This document shows, one piece after another, positions 1-8,824 of a stretch of 64,000 nucleotides of DNA. Location: assembly GCA_902785105.1 (NCBI GenBank), contig CACZXF010000001.1:51124-115123 (forward strand), in the 5' to 3' direction. Below the pieces are notes generated by a model. It was not told where the DNA came from and searched no databases. It worked only from the letters and a program-made list of their open reading frames with translations. Each line of letters opens with the position of its first letter. Position 1 is the first letter of the stretch. A program made the position numbers and the translations under genes. The stretch is from an uncultured Eubacteriales bacterium (GTDB taxonomy: Bacteria > Bacillota > Clostridia > Christensenellales > Aristaeellaceae).

Positions 1-21
1 ATTGACAGGAGGAAGAGGATC

Positions 22-1917
22 ATGGACAAGGAAGAATACAAGGCTTTTTACGAGAGCGTCTACCGCCATTCCCTGGCCCACATACTGGCCAAGGCGGTCA
101 TTGAGATCTACGGTGCCGACAAGGTGCAGTATGCCATCGGCCCGCAGATCGCCGACGGCTTCTACTATGACTTCGAGCTGCCCGCCGCCATCTCCACCGA
201 GGACTTCAAAACCATCGAGGACAAGATGCGCGAGATCATCAAGCGCCGCGAGCCTTGGACCTGCAAGGAGCTGACCCGTGACGAGGCGCTGGAGCAGTTC
301 AAGGGCCAGAAGTTCAAGACCGAGCTGATCAAGGATTTGCCCGAGGACGAGAAGATCACCTGTTACTGGACCGGCGACGACTTCGTTGACCTCTGCCGCG
401 GCCCCCACGTCGCAAATTCCCAGGAGCTGATGAACGCGGCCTTCCAGGTGCGCAGCGTGGCGGGCGCCTACTGGCGCGGTGATGAGCATCGTGAGCAGCT
501 CCAGCGCGTCTACGTCTACGCCTTCACCGACCAGAAGGGTCTGAAGGCGCACCTCCAGTTCATCAAGGAGGCCATGGAGCGGGACCACAAGAAGATCGGC
601 CCACAGCTCGACCTGTTCATGTTCGACGAGACGGCCCCCGGCATGCCCTACTGGCTGCCCCGCGGCTGGAAGATGTATCAGGCGCTGCTGGCCTATTCCC
701 GCAGCATTCAGGACAAGCACGGCTATACTGAAATTTCCGCGCCGGTCATCAACAAGAAGAAGCTGTGGCTGATCTCCGGCCACTGGGCGCACTATCAGAA
801 CAACATGTTCATGGTGCCCGGCATCTCCGGCTGGCTGTCGGCGGATGCGGAGATCCCCGGCGTGCTGACCAACCTCCAGGAAGGCGCGGCGGACAACATC
901 ACCGTGCGTCTGGCGGCCCAGAGCGCGCTGTTCAACCGCGACGCCGAGGACACCATGGGCGCGAAGCCCATGAACTGCCCCAACGCCATGATGACCTACA
1001 AGCGGACGCTCCACTCCTACAAGGAGCTGCCCATCCGCTACAGTGAGTATGACGTGCTGCACCGCAAGGAGAAGTCCGGCCAGATGAACGGCCTGTTCCG
1101 CGTGCAGGAGTTCCGGCAGGACGACGACCACACCTTCGTCTCCGAGGATCAAATCGAGTCCGAGATCGCCGACATCATTTCCATCGCCGACGAGATTTAC
1201 GGCACTTTCGGCCTGACCTACCGCGCCGAGCTGTCTACCCGCCCGGAGGACTTCATGGGCGACATCGAGGTCTGGAACCGCGCCGAGGCGGCGTTGAAAA
1301 AGATACTGGACGACAAGTACGGCGAGGGCGGCTACGAGATCAACGAGGGCGACGGCGCCTTCTACGGCCCGAAGATCGACCTGCAGATCAAGGACGCGCT
1401 GGGCCGCGAGTGGCAGTGCGGCACTATCCAGCTCGACTTCCAGCTCCCCCACAACTTCGGCCTGACCTACACCACCAAGGAGGGCGGCACGGCCATGCCC
1501 GTGGTCATCCACCGCGCCATCTACGGCTCCCTGGAGCGTTTCATCGGCATCATCATCGAGCACTTCAAGGGCGCGTTCCCCTTCTGGATGAGCCCGATGC
1601 AGGTGGGCCTGGTGCCCATCCGCGTGGAGCACAACGAGTACGCGAAGGAGATCGAGGAGCACCTCCAGGATCTGGGCATCCGCGTGGAGGCCGATTACGC
1701 CGACCTCAACATGAACACCAAGATCAAGAACTACAAGACCATGAAGGACCCCTACATCGTGGTCGTCGGCGACAAGGAGATGCAGGACCGCACGGTGTCC
1801 ATCACCGTCCGCGGCGAAAAGCAGCAGCTCCACGATGTGCCGCTGGAGAAGTTCTATGAGATGTGCCTCAAGATGAACCGCGAACATTCCCGCGAGCTGA
1901 TCTCCAAGGCTGAATAA
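22..1917 (+). CDS. thrS: threonyl-tRNA synthetase, TGS-less
   Basis: Charges tRNA-Thr with threonine in the cytoplasm. The N-terminal editing domain is visible: HSLAH at residues 16-20 and CRGPH near residue 130, the metal/editing residues of ThrRS. The class II catalytic core follows: motif 2 around RVQEFRQDDDH, motif 3 around HRAIYGSLERF, then the anticodon-binding domain (QVGLVPI to the C-terminus). An AGGAGG-type site lies 8-12 nt before the ATG. The protein begins directly at the editing domain, so the usual N-terminal TGS domain is missing, yet total length (631 aa) is near normal because about 45 extra residues (about 265-312) sit between SGHW and KPMNCPN. The upstream leader (a T-box would be expected) is outside the window. 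A strong terminator follows. Identity is certain; the unusual domain layout is directly visible. Confidence 0.97.
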   Translation: MDKEEYKAFYESVYRHSLAHILAKAVIEIYGADKVQYAIGPQIADGFYYDFELPAAISTEDFKTIEDKMREIIKRREPWTCKELTRDEALEQFKGQKFKTELIKDLPEDEKITCYWTGDDFVDLCRGPHVANSQELMNAAFQVRSVAGAYWRGDEHREQLQRVYVYAFTDQKGLKAHLQFIKEAMERDHKKIGPQLDLFMFDETAPGMPYWLPRGWKMYQALLAYSRSIQDKHGYTEISAPVINKKKLWLISGHWAHYQNNMFMVPGISGWLSADAEIPGVLTNLQEGAADNITVRLAAQSALFNRDAEDTMGAKPMNCPNAMMTYKRTLHSYKELPIRYSEYDVLHRKEKSGQMNGLFRVQEFRQDDDHTFVSEDQIESEIADIISIADEIYGTFGLTYRAELSTRPEDFMGDIEVWNRAEAALKKILDDKYGEGGYEINEGDGAFYGPKIDLQIKDALGREWQCGTIQLDFQLPHNFGLTYTTKEGGTAMPVVIHRAIYGSLERFIGIIIEHFKGAFPFWMSPMQVGLVPIRVEHNEYAKEIEEHLQDLGIRVEADYADLNMNTKIKNYKTMKDPYIVVVGDKEMQDRTVSITVRGEKQQLHDVPLEKFYEMCLKMNREHSRELISKAE

Positions 1918-1924
1918 ACGGTGC

Positions 1925-1975
1925 AAAACCGGCTGTATTCATTCCATCATGTGGTTTGAATACAGCCGGTTTTTT
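1925..1975 (+). terminator. intrinsic terminator of thrS
   Basis: A 16-bp perfect stem (1925-1940 pairs with 1958-1973) with a 17-nt loop, ending in a run of T. It begins 8 nt after the thrS stop codon. Confidence 0.9.
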
Positions 1976-1998
1976 GCTACGGTTCGCCTTGACAGATT

Positions 1999-2152
1999 GG
2001 GATTTGTAGGGGAATCGAACCAACCTTGTAGGGGCGCCGTTTCGGCGCCCGCCCCCAACGAAACGCATCGTCCTACCTGGCGGGCGGTGGGACCGCTCCC
2101 AGCGGCGCAACGCCGCCCCTACAGGAGAGCGGGTGGCTCCCCCATAAATCCC
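1999..2152. repeat. dispersed palindromic intergenic repeat, copy 1
   Basis: The outer ends are an inverted pair (GGGATTTGTAGGGG against the complement of the end at 2138-2152). Inside is TGTAGGGGCG followed by the palindrome GGCGCCGTTTCGGCGCC, and near the other end CGCCGCCCCTACAGG. The internal block is almost identical to copy 2 at 13175-13312 for about 70 nt, so these are recent copies. No ORF of its own is seen. A decayed partial copy of the core (about 2205-2242) follows; the rest of the 1918-2268 gap holds nothing I recognise. Confidence 0.8.
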
Positions 2153-2268
2153 TGTTTATTGAGTCTTAAAAGCATTATCAGGAAAACCTGTATCGCATCG
2201 CACCAGCCCTGTAGAGGTGACGTCTCGCCGCCCGCCCTCCAGGTCCGGACGCATTGCGCAGAATCGAT

Positions 2269-3492
2269 CTATTTGACCCGAATCCTCAAAATATCCCCCT
2301 CCCCCACCGTCTCCGGCGCGTTGATGTCGAAGCGCTGCAGGGGGACAGGAGCGACGTCGATGGGATTTCCGACTGCGTCAGTCATGTTTTCTACGGTAAT
2401 TTTGAGGCCGAAGCTGTTTGGGGACAGGACCTCCAGCATATCCCCCACCTGGACGCGGTTGCGTTGCTCGACGCGGACGCGGCCTCCTTGCAGGCGCTCT
2501 TTGACCACGCCGACGAACTTGCAGTCCTGCTGGTAAACGCCATCGTCGGGCGCGTGCTTTTTCATCGCGCCGAAATAGAAGCCGCTGGAGTAGGAACGGT
2601 GACTGGCGGCGTCCAGCTCCTTGCGAAGGGTGTCGGTCAGCTCGGGCGTGGACGTGCCATTCATCAGCGCGTCGATCTGGCGGCGGTAGGCATTGGTGAC
2701 CGTCGCCACATAATAGGGCGACTTCATGCGTCCCTCGATCTTGAAGGATGATATGCCCGCCGCCATGAGCTGATCCAAAAATTCCAGGGTACAGAGGTCG
2801 AAGGAGCTGAGGATGGTCGTGCCGCTGTCGTCCTCCTCCACGGGAATGTATTCGCCGGGGCGCTTCTCCTCCATCAGATGATAGACCCAGCGGCAGGACT
2901 GGGCGCAGCCCCCGCGGTTGGCGCTGCGGTCCGTGAGGTAGGCGCTGATCATGCAGCGGCCCGACCAGGCCATGCACATCGCACCATGAACAAAGGCTTC
3001 AAGCTCCAATTCAGTCGGAGTCTTGGCGCGGAGCTCGGCAATCTGCTCCAATGTCATCTCCCGTGCCAAGACCACGCGGCTCGCGCCCATGTCATAGTAG
3101 ACCCGCGCCGCCATGTAATTTTGGCAGTTGGCCTGGGTAGAGACGTGGATAGGCAGGTCAGGCGCGGCCTTGCGCATGACGGCGATGGCGCCGAGGTCGG
3201 CCACGATAGCGGCATCCGCGCCGCAGTCTTTGAGGGCCTGGGCGTAGTCCGGCAAGGCGTCCAGCTCGGCATTGGTGGGAAAGGCGTTGACGGTGACGTG
3301 GAGCTTCTTCCCGGCGGCGTGGACCCTTTCAGCGGCGGTCTTGAGGTCGTCCATGGTGAAGCCCACGGTGCCTGCACGCAACTGGAGCTTCGGCCCGCCG
3401 ACGTACACGGCGTCCGCACCGAAATGCAGGGCGGTATCCAGGCGCTCCAGGTCCCCGGCGGGTGAGAGCAATTCAGGTCGGTTCATGGTCAT
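2269..3492 (-). CDS. trhP: U32 family peptidase / TrhP-like tRNA hydroxylation protein
   Basis: 407 aa. It carries the U32 signature EAFVHGAMCMAWSGRC (about residues 165-180) followed by RGGCAQSCRW; these four cysteines are the conserved set that in TrhP/YegQ/YrrO proteins binds an iron-sulfur cluster. The N-terminus (PELLSPAGDLERL, GADAVYVGG) is the TIM-barrel start typical of the family. In E. coli and B. subtilis such proteins take part in 5-hydroxyuridine formation at tRNA wobble position 34; others are described as collagenase-like peptidases. TrhP is preferred on overall similarity to YrrO, but the substrate is inferred. Its start overlaps the stop of the upstream DUF624 gene by 4 nt, so the two are probably translated together. 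Confidence 0.82.
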   Translation of the reverse strand: MTMNRPELLSPAGDLERLDTALHFGADAVYVGGPKLQLRAGTVGFTMDDLKTAAERVHAAGKKLHVTVNAFPTNAELDALPDYAQALKDCGADAAIVADLGAIAVMRKAAPDLPIHVSTQANCQNYMAARVYYDMGASRVVLAREMTLEQIAELRAKTPTELELEAFVHGAMCMAWSGRCMISAYLTDRSANRGGCAQSCRWVYHLMEEKRPGEYIPVEEDDSGTTILSSFDLCTLEFLDQLMAAGISSFKIEGRMKSPYYVATVTNAYRRQIDALMNGTSTPELTDTLRKELDAASHRSYSSGFYFGAMKKHAPDDGVYQQDCKFVGVVKERLQGGRVRVEQRNRVQVGDMLEVLSPNSFGLKITVENMTDAVGNPIDVAPVPLQRFDINAPETVGEGDILRIRVK

Positions 3493-4421
3493 TCGTCGTC
3501 CTCGGGGCGATATTCGGTGTCGTCCCAGTTCTCCGGGCGGAGGCCGATGTTGGTGGCCGCGCCCTCGATGCGGGTGTTCATGAAGGTCTCGCAGAGCCAG
3601 TTGGCGTAAGAGACGGTGATGAGCTTGTTGAAGGCCACCATGAACACGAAGTACAACAGCGTCAAGCCCAGCAGGATGTACTGGGTCGCGCCGGGCAGCA
3701 GACGGATCAGCACCACCGCCAGAATCGGCACCGCCAGCGTCAGCAGCTTGAACAGCACCGCGAAGGGCAGCCGCCCGATTGTCAGCAGCAGTGCGTTGCG
3801 GATGACGTCCCTCAGCTTCAGTTCATAGGTCACCATCAGCACGTACATCAGCATGGTCATCATCGACCAGATGATCGCCGCCAGCACCAGCAGCGCCACG
3901 GGCAGCATGAATATGGGCGAGGCCTTCGCCATGTCGCCATAAAACTGCACGCCGATGAACACCAAAAACGGAAGCGCGCCGGTGATAATGCTTACGGGCA
4001 GAGCCTGCTTCCAGTTGCCCTTGACGGCGTCCCAGAAATCGCTGAGCACGAAGCTGTGCTGATCCCGCGCCCAGTTGCGCAGCACGTAGGTGATGCCCGC
4101 GTTGAAGGGGCCCGTAATGGCGATGCAAGGCCAGAGGATCATCAGCCACATGGAGATGACGTTCAGAAAGTCCTCGTTGGCGTAGGTGACGGACTCATTT
4201 AACTGCATGCCGTTCATCAGCACCAGGTTCATCACCGTCCATATGATGGCGGGAATCCAGCACACCAGATACAGCAGATTGATGCCCACCAGCGACGACC
4301 AGCGCACCTTCAGCACCGCGCCGAACAGCTCCAGCCGGTTCGCCGGCAGGTCTGCCACCGTCATGTCGGCCTTGCCCTGCTTGCCGTAGAAATAATTGTT
4401 CATCATGTCCTTGAAAGCCAT
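3489..4421 (-). CDS. DUF624 (YesL-like) integral membrane protein
   Basis: 310 aa from the ATG at 4421, which has GGAGG 8 nt upstream; an in-frame start at 4445 lacks a site. About six hydrophobic segments are visible (for example LVGINLLYLVCWIPAIIW, ISMWLMILWPCIAI, FMLPVALLVLAAIIW, ILLGLTLLYFVFMVAF). The GPFNAGITYVLRNWARDQHSFVLSDFWDAVKGNWKQ region, read in parts, matches DUF624 (YesL) proteins, often found near carbohydrate uptake genes in Bacillota; function unknown. The acidic C-terminus is cytoplasmic by prediction. The ATGA overlap with the U32 gene suggests one operon. Confidence 0.85.
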   Translation of the reverse strand: MAFKDMMNNYFYGKQGKADMTVADLPANRLELFGAVLKVRWSSLVGINLLYLVCWIPAIIWTVMNLVLMNGMQLNESVTYANEDFLNVISMWLMILWPCIAITGPFNAGITYVLRNWARDQHSFVLSDFWDAVKGNWKQALPVSIITGALPFLVFIGVQFYGDMAKASPIFMLPVALLVLAAIIWSMMTMLMYVLMVTYELKLRDVIRNALLLTIGRLPFAVLFKLLTLAVPILAVVLIRLLPGATQYILLGLTLLYFVFMVAFNKLITVSYANWLCETFMNTRIEGAATNIGLRPENWDDTEYRPEDDE

Positions 4422-4503
4422 GGGATTACCTCCGTTGAAACGCAAGGATTAATGGAAAATGAATAGTGCCTTTGTCAGCAGGCAACCAATCATTATCCTT
4501 TCA

Positions 4504-5127
4504 TTACATCCTCCGCTTGATATCTGAAATCAGTATGTCCCCCACCACCGTGCGGTCCTCGGCGGAGAAGGCCTGGGGGAAGTTGTCGGAGAAGAGGATC
4601 TGGCTGTTGGGCGGGAACTCGTCGTCGCCCTCCCAGACGATAAGGCGCACATCGTAGCCGGGCATGACCTCCAACTGATAGGAGGCGTCGCCCTTGTCCA
4701 GCTTGATGGCCGGAGTCTTGGCCATGGCCCGCTCGAAGGCGCCCAGGTGAATGCCGAAGGTGAAGGCGGCGCGATTGAGGCAACGGCCCGTGAAGGGCTT
4801 CAGATAGACCTCGCCCCAGGGCATCTCACGATAGGGCAGGAACTGGCCGGTGCCGATAGACTTCTTGCCCTCCAATAAATAGCGTATCAGAAGCATCTGC
4901 GCAGGCAGGTTTTCCAGCGCGAAGCCCGTCGGGTTGTCGGAGCGGATGCTGAAAGCGGGCCAGGTCAGCTCGTAGTCCACGTAAAACAGGCGCATCTGAA
5001 AGCTCTGGGTCAGCGGGTCGTATTTCACGCCGCAGCGCTCGGTGGCCTCAATAGGGTCCAGCTTTGCGTAGAGGGCGGTGTAATGCTCAAAGGGCACCAT
5101 TTCCTTGTGATTCTCGATCGTCGCCAT
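4504..5127 (-). CDS. DUF3786 family protein
   Basis: 207 aa soluble protein. The block MPWGEVYLKPFTGRCLNR followed by AAFTFG, and IVWEGDDEFPPNSQILFSDN, are hallmarks of DUF3786, a family seen in anaerobes and often linked by context to corrinoid or metal proteins. No catalytic residues can be named. GGAGA lies 8 nt before the ATG. It is divergent from uraA with a 240-nt shared upstream region. Biochemical role unknown. Confidence 0.82.
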   Translation of the reverse strand: MATIENHKEMVPFEHYTALYAKLDPIEATERCGVKYDPLTQSFQMRLFYVDYELTWPAFSIRSDNPTGFALENLPAQMLLIRYLLEGKKSIGTGQFLPYREMPWGEVYLKPFTGRCLNRAAFTFGIHLGAFERAMAKTPAIKLDKGDASYQLEVMPGYDVRLIVWEGDDEFPPNSQILFSDNFPQAFSAEDRTVVGDILISDIKRRM

Positions 5128-5160
5128 GTGCGTCTCTCCTTGTCATCATTTGCCTATTTT

Positions 5161-5189
5161 ATATTACATGATGGCGGGGCAAACGTCAA
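5161..5189 (-). promoter_or_regulatory. candidate promoter of the DUF3786 gene
   Basis: On the minus strand TTGACG (5184-5189), a 17-nt spacer and TAATAT (5161-5166). The -35 is good, the -10 matches consensus at four positions. Confidence 0.4.
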
Positions 5190-5273
5190 GTGAAAACCAT
5201 TCAGAATCCTTTGACAACCTGAACTCCTCCCCGATTTAACGGAAAGCCACTATGAATCAATATATTATTTGTC

Positions 5274-5279
5274 TATAAT
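5274..5279 (+). promoter_or_regulatory. candidate -10 box for uraA
   Basis: A perfect TATAAT about 90 nt upstream of uraA in an AT-rich island; no convincing -35 is visible at 17 nt, so this is tentative. Confidence 0.35.
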
Positions 5280-5318
5280 TAGTCGAAGTTGAAAAACTTT
5301 ACTGCACATCGATCGAAA

Positions 5319-5341
5319 CAGGGACAGCCCCGCTGTCCCTG
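5319..5341 (+). promoter_or_regulatory. leader hairpin before uraA
   Basis: A perfect 9-bp stem (CAGGGACAG pairing with CTGTCCCTG) with a 5-nt loop, ending 7 nt before the AAAGGTGG ribosome site. It has no T-run, so it is not a terminator; its position suits control of translation initiation. It does not resemble the PyrR-binding loop. Confidence 0.45.
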
Positions 5342-5365
5342 AACAATGAAAGGTGGATGGATACT

Positions 5366-6688
5366 ATGTCTGAACAGGGAATCCGTGACGCGAGGTCGCT
5401 GGGTATGCCGAAGATGCTGCTGCTGGGCTTCCAGCACATGTTCGCCATGTTTGGCGCAACGGTGCTGGTGCCGGTGCTGACGGGTCTGCCGGTCTCGACC
5501 ACGCTGCTGTTTGCGGGACTGGGCACGCTGCTCTTCCACTTCCTGACCAAGGGCGAGGTACCCGCCTTCCTGGGCAGCTCCTTCGCGTTCCTGGGCGGCT
5601 ATGCCAGCGTGGCGGCGATGTTCAACAACACCGAGGCGCTGAACTGGATCCCCTACGCCGGCGTGGGCGTGGCTTGCTCGGGCCTGATGTACGCCGTGCT
5701 GTCGGCGCTGTTCAAGTCCTTCGGCGCGAAGCGGGTCATGCGCTACTTCCCGCCCATCGTCACCGGCCCGGTCATCATCTGCATCGGCCTGTGCCTGGCG
5801 AATTCCGCCATCAACAACTGCGAGGCCAACTGGTGGATCGCCATACTGGCCATCGCCATCGTGGTGGTCTGCAACATCTGGGGCAAGGGCATGATCAAGA
5901 TCATCCCCATACTGCTGGGCGTCGTGGGCAGCTACATCGTGGCCGCCATCTTCGACCAGGTGGACTTCTCCGGCATCGCCTCCGCGGCCTGGGTGGGCTT
6001 CCCCATCAACTTCGATAACACCGTGTTCAGCCTGTTCAAGGGCTGCGACGGCGGCAAGCTGGTCAGCGCCATCGTCATCATGGTGCCCATCGCCATCGCC
6101 ACGATGATCGAGCACATCGGCGACGTCTGCGCCATCTCCTCTACCGTGGGCCGCAACTTCGTGGCCGAGCCCGGCCTGCACCGCACCCTGCTGGGCGACG
6201 GCATGGCCACTGCGCTGGCCTCCCTGTTCGGCGCGCCGGCCAACACCACCTACGGCGAGAACACCGGTGTACTGGCCCTGACCAAGGTCTACGACCCCGC
6301 CGTCATCCGCATCGCCGCCGTGCTGGCGATACTGTTCTCATTCTGCCCCAAGTTTGCGGCGCTGGTCTCCGCCATGCCTGCCGCCACCATCGGCGGCGTA
6401 TCGCTGATCCTCTACGGCATGATCTCCGCCGTGGGCGTGCGCAATGTGGTTGAGAATCAGGTGGACTTCACCAAGTCCCGCAACATCATCATCGCCGCCC
6501 TGATCCTGGGCCTCAGCCTGGGCATCAACTTCTCCAGCGCGGGCGCCATCGTCCTCGGCCCCGTCAGCCTGTCCGGTCTGGCCGTGGGCGCGCTGGTGGG
6601 CATACTGCTCAACGCCGTCCTCCCCGGCAACGACTACGAGTTCGGCAAGGACCTCCAGGGCGACACTGCTGTGAACTTCAAGGTCTGA
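5366..6688 (+). CDS. uraA: uracil/nucleobase permease (NCS2 family)
   Basis: 440 aa membrane transporter importing uracil with protons. The start is placed at 5366 because AAAGGTGG (5349-5356) is 9 nt upstream; the in-frame ATG at 5357 touches that site. The N-terminus GFQHMFAMFGATVLVPVLTGLPVSTT (read in parts) and the ALASLFGAPANTTYGENTGVLALTKVYDP motif are typical of UraA/PyrP. Roughly 12-14 hydrophobic segments. It faces preA, which reduces uracil or thymine, so uptake and reductive degradation genes sit side by side. Confidence 0.93.
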   Translation: MSEQGIRDARSLGMPKMLLLGFQHMFAMFGATVLVPVLTGLPVSTTLLFAGLGTLLFHFLTKGEVPAFLGSSFAFLGGYASVAAMFNNTEALNWIPYAGVGVACSGLMYAVLSALFKSFGAKRVMRYFPPIVTGPVIICIGLCLANSAINNCEANWWIAILAIAIVVVCNIWGKGMIKIIPILLGVVGSYIVAAIFDQVDFSGIASAAWVGFPINFDNTVFSLFKGCDGGKLVSAIVIMVPIAIATMIEHIGDVCAISSTVGRNFVAEPGLHRTLLGDGMATALASLFGAPANTTYGENTGVLALTKVYDPAVIRIAAVLAILFSFCPKFAALVSAMPAATIGGVSLILYGMISAVGVRNVVENQVDFTKSRNIIIAALILGLSLGINFSSAGAIVLGPVSLSGLAVGALVGILLNAVLPGNDYEFGKDLQGDTAVNFKV

Positions 6689-6700
6689 TATTGACAGACG

Positions 6701-6730
6701 AAAACCCGTCCGCTTGTTGGACGGGTTTTT
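6701..6730 (+). terminator. intrinsic terminator of uraA
   Basis: AAAACCCGTCC pairs with GGACGGGTTTT across a 7-nt loop and ends in T residues, 12 nt after the uraA stop. Confidence 0.9.
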
Positions 6731-6749
6731 CATTTGTCACGACAATTGA

Positions 6750-6838
6750 AGATTTGTGGGAAGAGCTGTACTCTCCTGTAGGGACGGGCGCCGAAACGGC
6801 GCCCCTACAGAGTTATCTCATTTACCCTACAAATTTCC
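6750..6838. repeat. dispersed palindromic intergenic repeat, short copy
   Basis: Shares the TGTAGGG...GGGCGCC...GGCGCCCCTACA palindromic core and the GATTTGTGGG / CCCTACAAATTT outer ends with copies 1 and 2, but the middle is shorter. It lies between the uraA terminator and the end of preA. Confidence 0.7.
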
Positions 6839-6850
6839 ATTTACCAGAAA

Positions 6851-8353
6851 TCACTTCCTTGAAATGCGCTTTCTCGCGGGTACGATGGCCCTCTGGGGAC
6901 AGACCAGTATGCAGAGGTGACAGCCTACGCATTTTTTGCCGTTCAACACGGGACGGCGCTGCTCGTTCAGCCGAATGGCCTGATGGCCGCCGTCGGCGCA
7001 GGAGATGACGCAGCGGCCGCAGCCGATGCACTTCTCATGGGCGAATGTCGGGAAGAGCACGGTGTCCCGCTCCAGGGCGTCGGTGGTGGCGTCCAAGGCG
7101 TCCAAGCCCAGGCCGATGAGGTCTTTGACGCTGTCGATGCCCTTCTCGGAGAGGTAGAGATTGAGGCCCTCCTTCAGGTCGTCGATGATGCGGTAGCCGT
7201 ACTGCATCACGGCAGTGGTGACCTGTATGGAGCCGCCGCCCAGCAGCATGAATTCCAGCGCGTCCTGCCAGGTCTCCACGCCGCCCATGGCACTCAGGTG
7301 CATCCCCCGGAGGCTGGGATTATGGCCCAGCTCCGCGATGAAGCGCAGGGCGATGGGCTTGACGGCGTTGCCGCTGTAGCCGCCCACGGCGCTCTGGCCT
7401 CGCACGGCGGGAGCCGAGACGAAGGTGTGGATATTCAAACCCACAACAGATTTAATGGTGTTGATGGCGGCGATGCCGTCCGCGCCGCCCCGCTTCGCCG
7501 CCTCGGCGGCGGGACTCATATTCGCCACGTTGGGCGTCAGCTTCGCCAGCACTGGGATATGGCAGGCCCGCTTGGCCGCGGCGGTGAAGCGCTCCACCAG
7601 CTCCGGCACCTGGCCGATGTCCGAGCCGAGGCCGCCCTCTGCCATGTTGGGACAGGAGAAGTTCAGCTCCACGGCGTCTGCGCCGTTTTCCTCACACAGC
7701 CGGGCCAGCTCGCCCCACTCCGCCTCGTTCTGGCCCATGATGGAGGCCAATATGAATTTGCTGGGATACTTCGCCTTCAGGCGGCGGAAGATCTCCATGT
7801 TCTCGGCGACGCTGTGGTCGGAGAGCTGCTCGATGTTCTTGAAACCCATAATGCCGCCGCCGTCGCCGGTGATGGCGGAGAAGCGGGGCGAGGCCTCGTG
7901 GATGTCCATGGAGCAGATGGTCTTGAAGCAGGCCCCGGCCCAGCCCGCCTCGAAGGCCCGTGCGCACATGTCGTAGGTGCTGGCCACCACCGAGGAGGAG
8001 AGCAGGAACGGGTTTTCCAGCGGTATGCCGCAGAGGTCGCATTTCAGCCGGTCCTCATTCTCCGGCACTGGCGTCTCCGTCACCGGCCTGACCTGATAGT
8101 ACAGCCGATTGACCAGGTCCCGGATGGGCACCTCGCCCGGCCGCACGCAGGCACGCTCACAGGGCGCGGGACAGGTGACGCAGGGATTTTCCTTCGGGAG
8201 CCGGGCAACCGCGCCCTGCTCATTGCGAAACCATATGCTGCGCAACAGGCCGGAGGGATCAAGTTCTTCACATGCCGCGTCACAGGGCGCGTCCATGCAC
8301 ATCGCGCAGTGGATCATGTCTCTTCGGGCGATGATCGGTTCATTGCTGATCAT
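6851..8353 (-). CDS. preA: PreA-type dihydropyrimidine dehydrogenase with fused N-terminal Fe-S domain
   Basis: 500 aa. Residues about 100-420 are the FMN-binding dihydroorotate dehydrogenase-like barrel, with the NFSCPN motif holding the proton-donor cysteine of dihydropyrimidine dehydrogenases. The C-terminus has two ferredoxin motifs (CIGCGRCVISC and CVGCHLCILVC). The first 70 residues add eight cysteines (16, 19, 24, 28 and 58, 61, 65, 69) that look like the N-terminal Fe-S domain of PreT/GltD or of mammalian DPD, but the FAD/NADPH part of PreT is missing. It therefore probably receives electrons from an unlinked donor. AGGAG is 9 nt before the ATG. Convergent with uraA, consistent with reductive uracil/thymine metabolism. 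Confidence 0.9.
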   Translation of the reverse strand: MISNEPIIARRDMIHCAMCMDAPCDAACEELDPSGLLRSIWFRNEQGAVARLPKENPCVTCPAPCERACVRPGEVPIRDLVNRLYYQVRPVTETPVPENEDRLKCDLCGIPLENPFLLSSSVVASTYDMCARAFEAGWAGACFKTICSMDIHEASPRFSAITGDGGGIMGFKNIEQLSDHSVAENMEIFRRLKAKYPSKFILASIMGQNEAEWGELARLCEENGADAVELNFSCPNMAEGGLGSDIGQVPELVERFTAAAKRACHIPVLAKLTPNVANMSPAAEAAKRGGADGIAAINTIKSVVGLNIHTFVSAPAVRGQSAVGGYSGNAVKPIALRFIAELGHNPSLRGMHLSAMGGVETWQDALEFMLLGGGSIQVTTAVMQYGYRIIDDLKEGLNLYLSEKGIDSVKDLIGLGLDALDATTDALERDTVLFPTFAHEKCIGCGRCVISCADGGHQAIRLNEQRRPVLNGKKCVGCHLCILVCPQRAIVPARKRISRK

Positions 8354-8401
8354 TCTCGCGTCACTCCTTTCATCTTATGGCTGACATCGAAACCCTGTGT
8401 G

Positions 8402-8824
8402 TCAACGATTCATCTTTTGCCGTATCCGCGCGGACAGCTCCTTCAGTTCATCCCTGGACAGCTCGTGCAAATGCTCCAGCTTGTCCGTTATGGCGGCGAG
8501 GGAATCCTTTTTGCGCAGCTCCATGGTCTGGGTAAAGTAATTGACCACGACAGCTGTCACGATGGCCACCACGAAAACGGAATAGAAGGACAGCACGATG
8601 GAGATCACGCGGGCCAGCGTGCCGTGCACCACCACATCGCCAAAGCCGATGGTGGACGCGACGGTAAAGCAATACCATATCGCCTCGCCATAGGTGTACA
8701 TGTCCGGTTCAGCCAGCCAGATCACCAGGGCCGAGAGCAGGAGCAGCGCCAGGAAGGACCCCATGATGGCGTCGGTCCCCGTCTCACGGATGATCTTCCA
8801 GAGCAGTCTTGTCTTTTTGAACAT
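8402..8824 (-). CDS. two-transmembrane potassium channel
   Basis: 140 aa. Hydrophobic helix at about 20-37, pore loop with filter TIGFGD (58-63), second helix at about 68-95, then a charged C-terminal helix (about 100-140), the layout of KcsA-like channels. The filter differs from canonical TVGYGD by V to I and Y to F, which is common among bacterial channels. It lies 48 nt upstream of preA on the same strand and may be co-transcribed by proximity only. Confidence 0.85.
   Translation of the reverse strand: MFKKTRLLWKIIRETGTDAIMGSFLALLLLSALVIWLAEPDMYTYGEAIWYCFTVASTIGFGDVVVHGTLARVISIVLSFYSVFVVAIVTAVVVNYFTQTMELRKKDSLAAITDKLEHLHELSRDELKELSARIRQKMNR

Noticed and set aside
2254-3465. Long plus-strand frames opposite the U32 gene
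   Set aside because: They are shadows of a clear family gene on the other strand; composition is His/Gly/Val/Arg-rich with no motifs.
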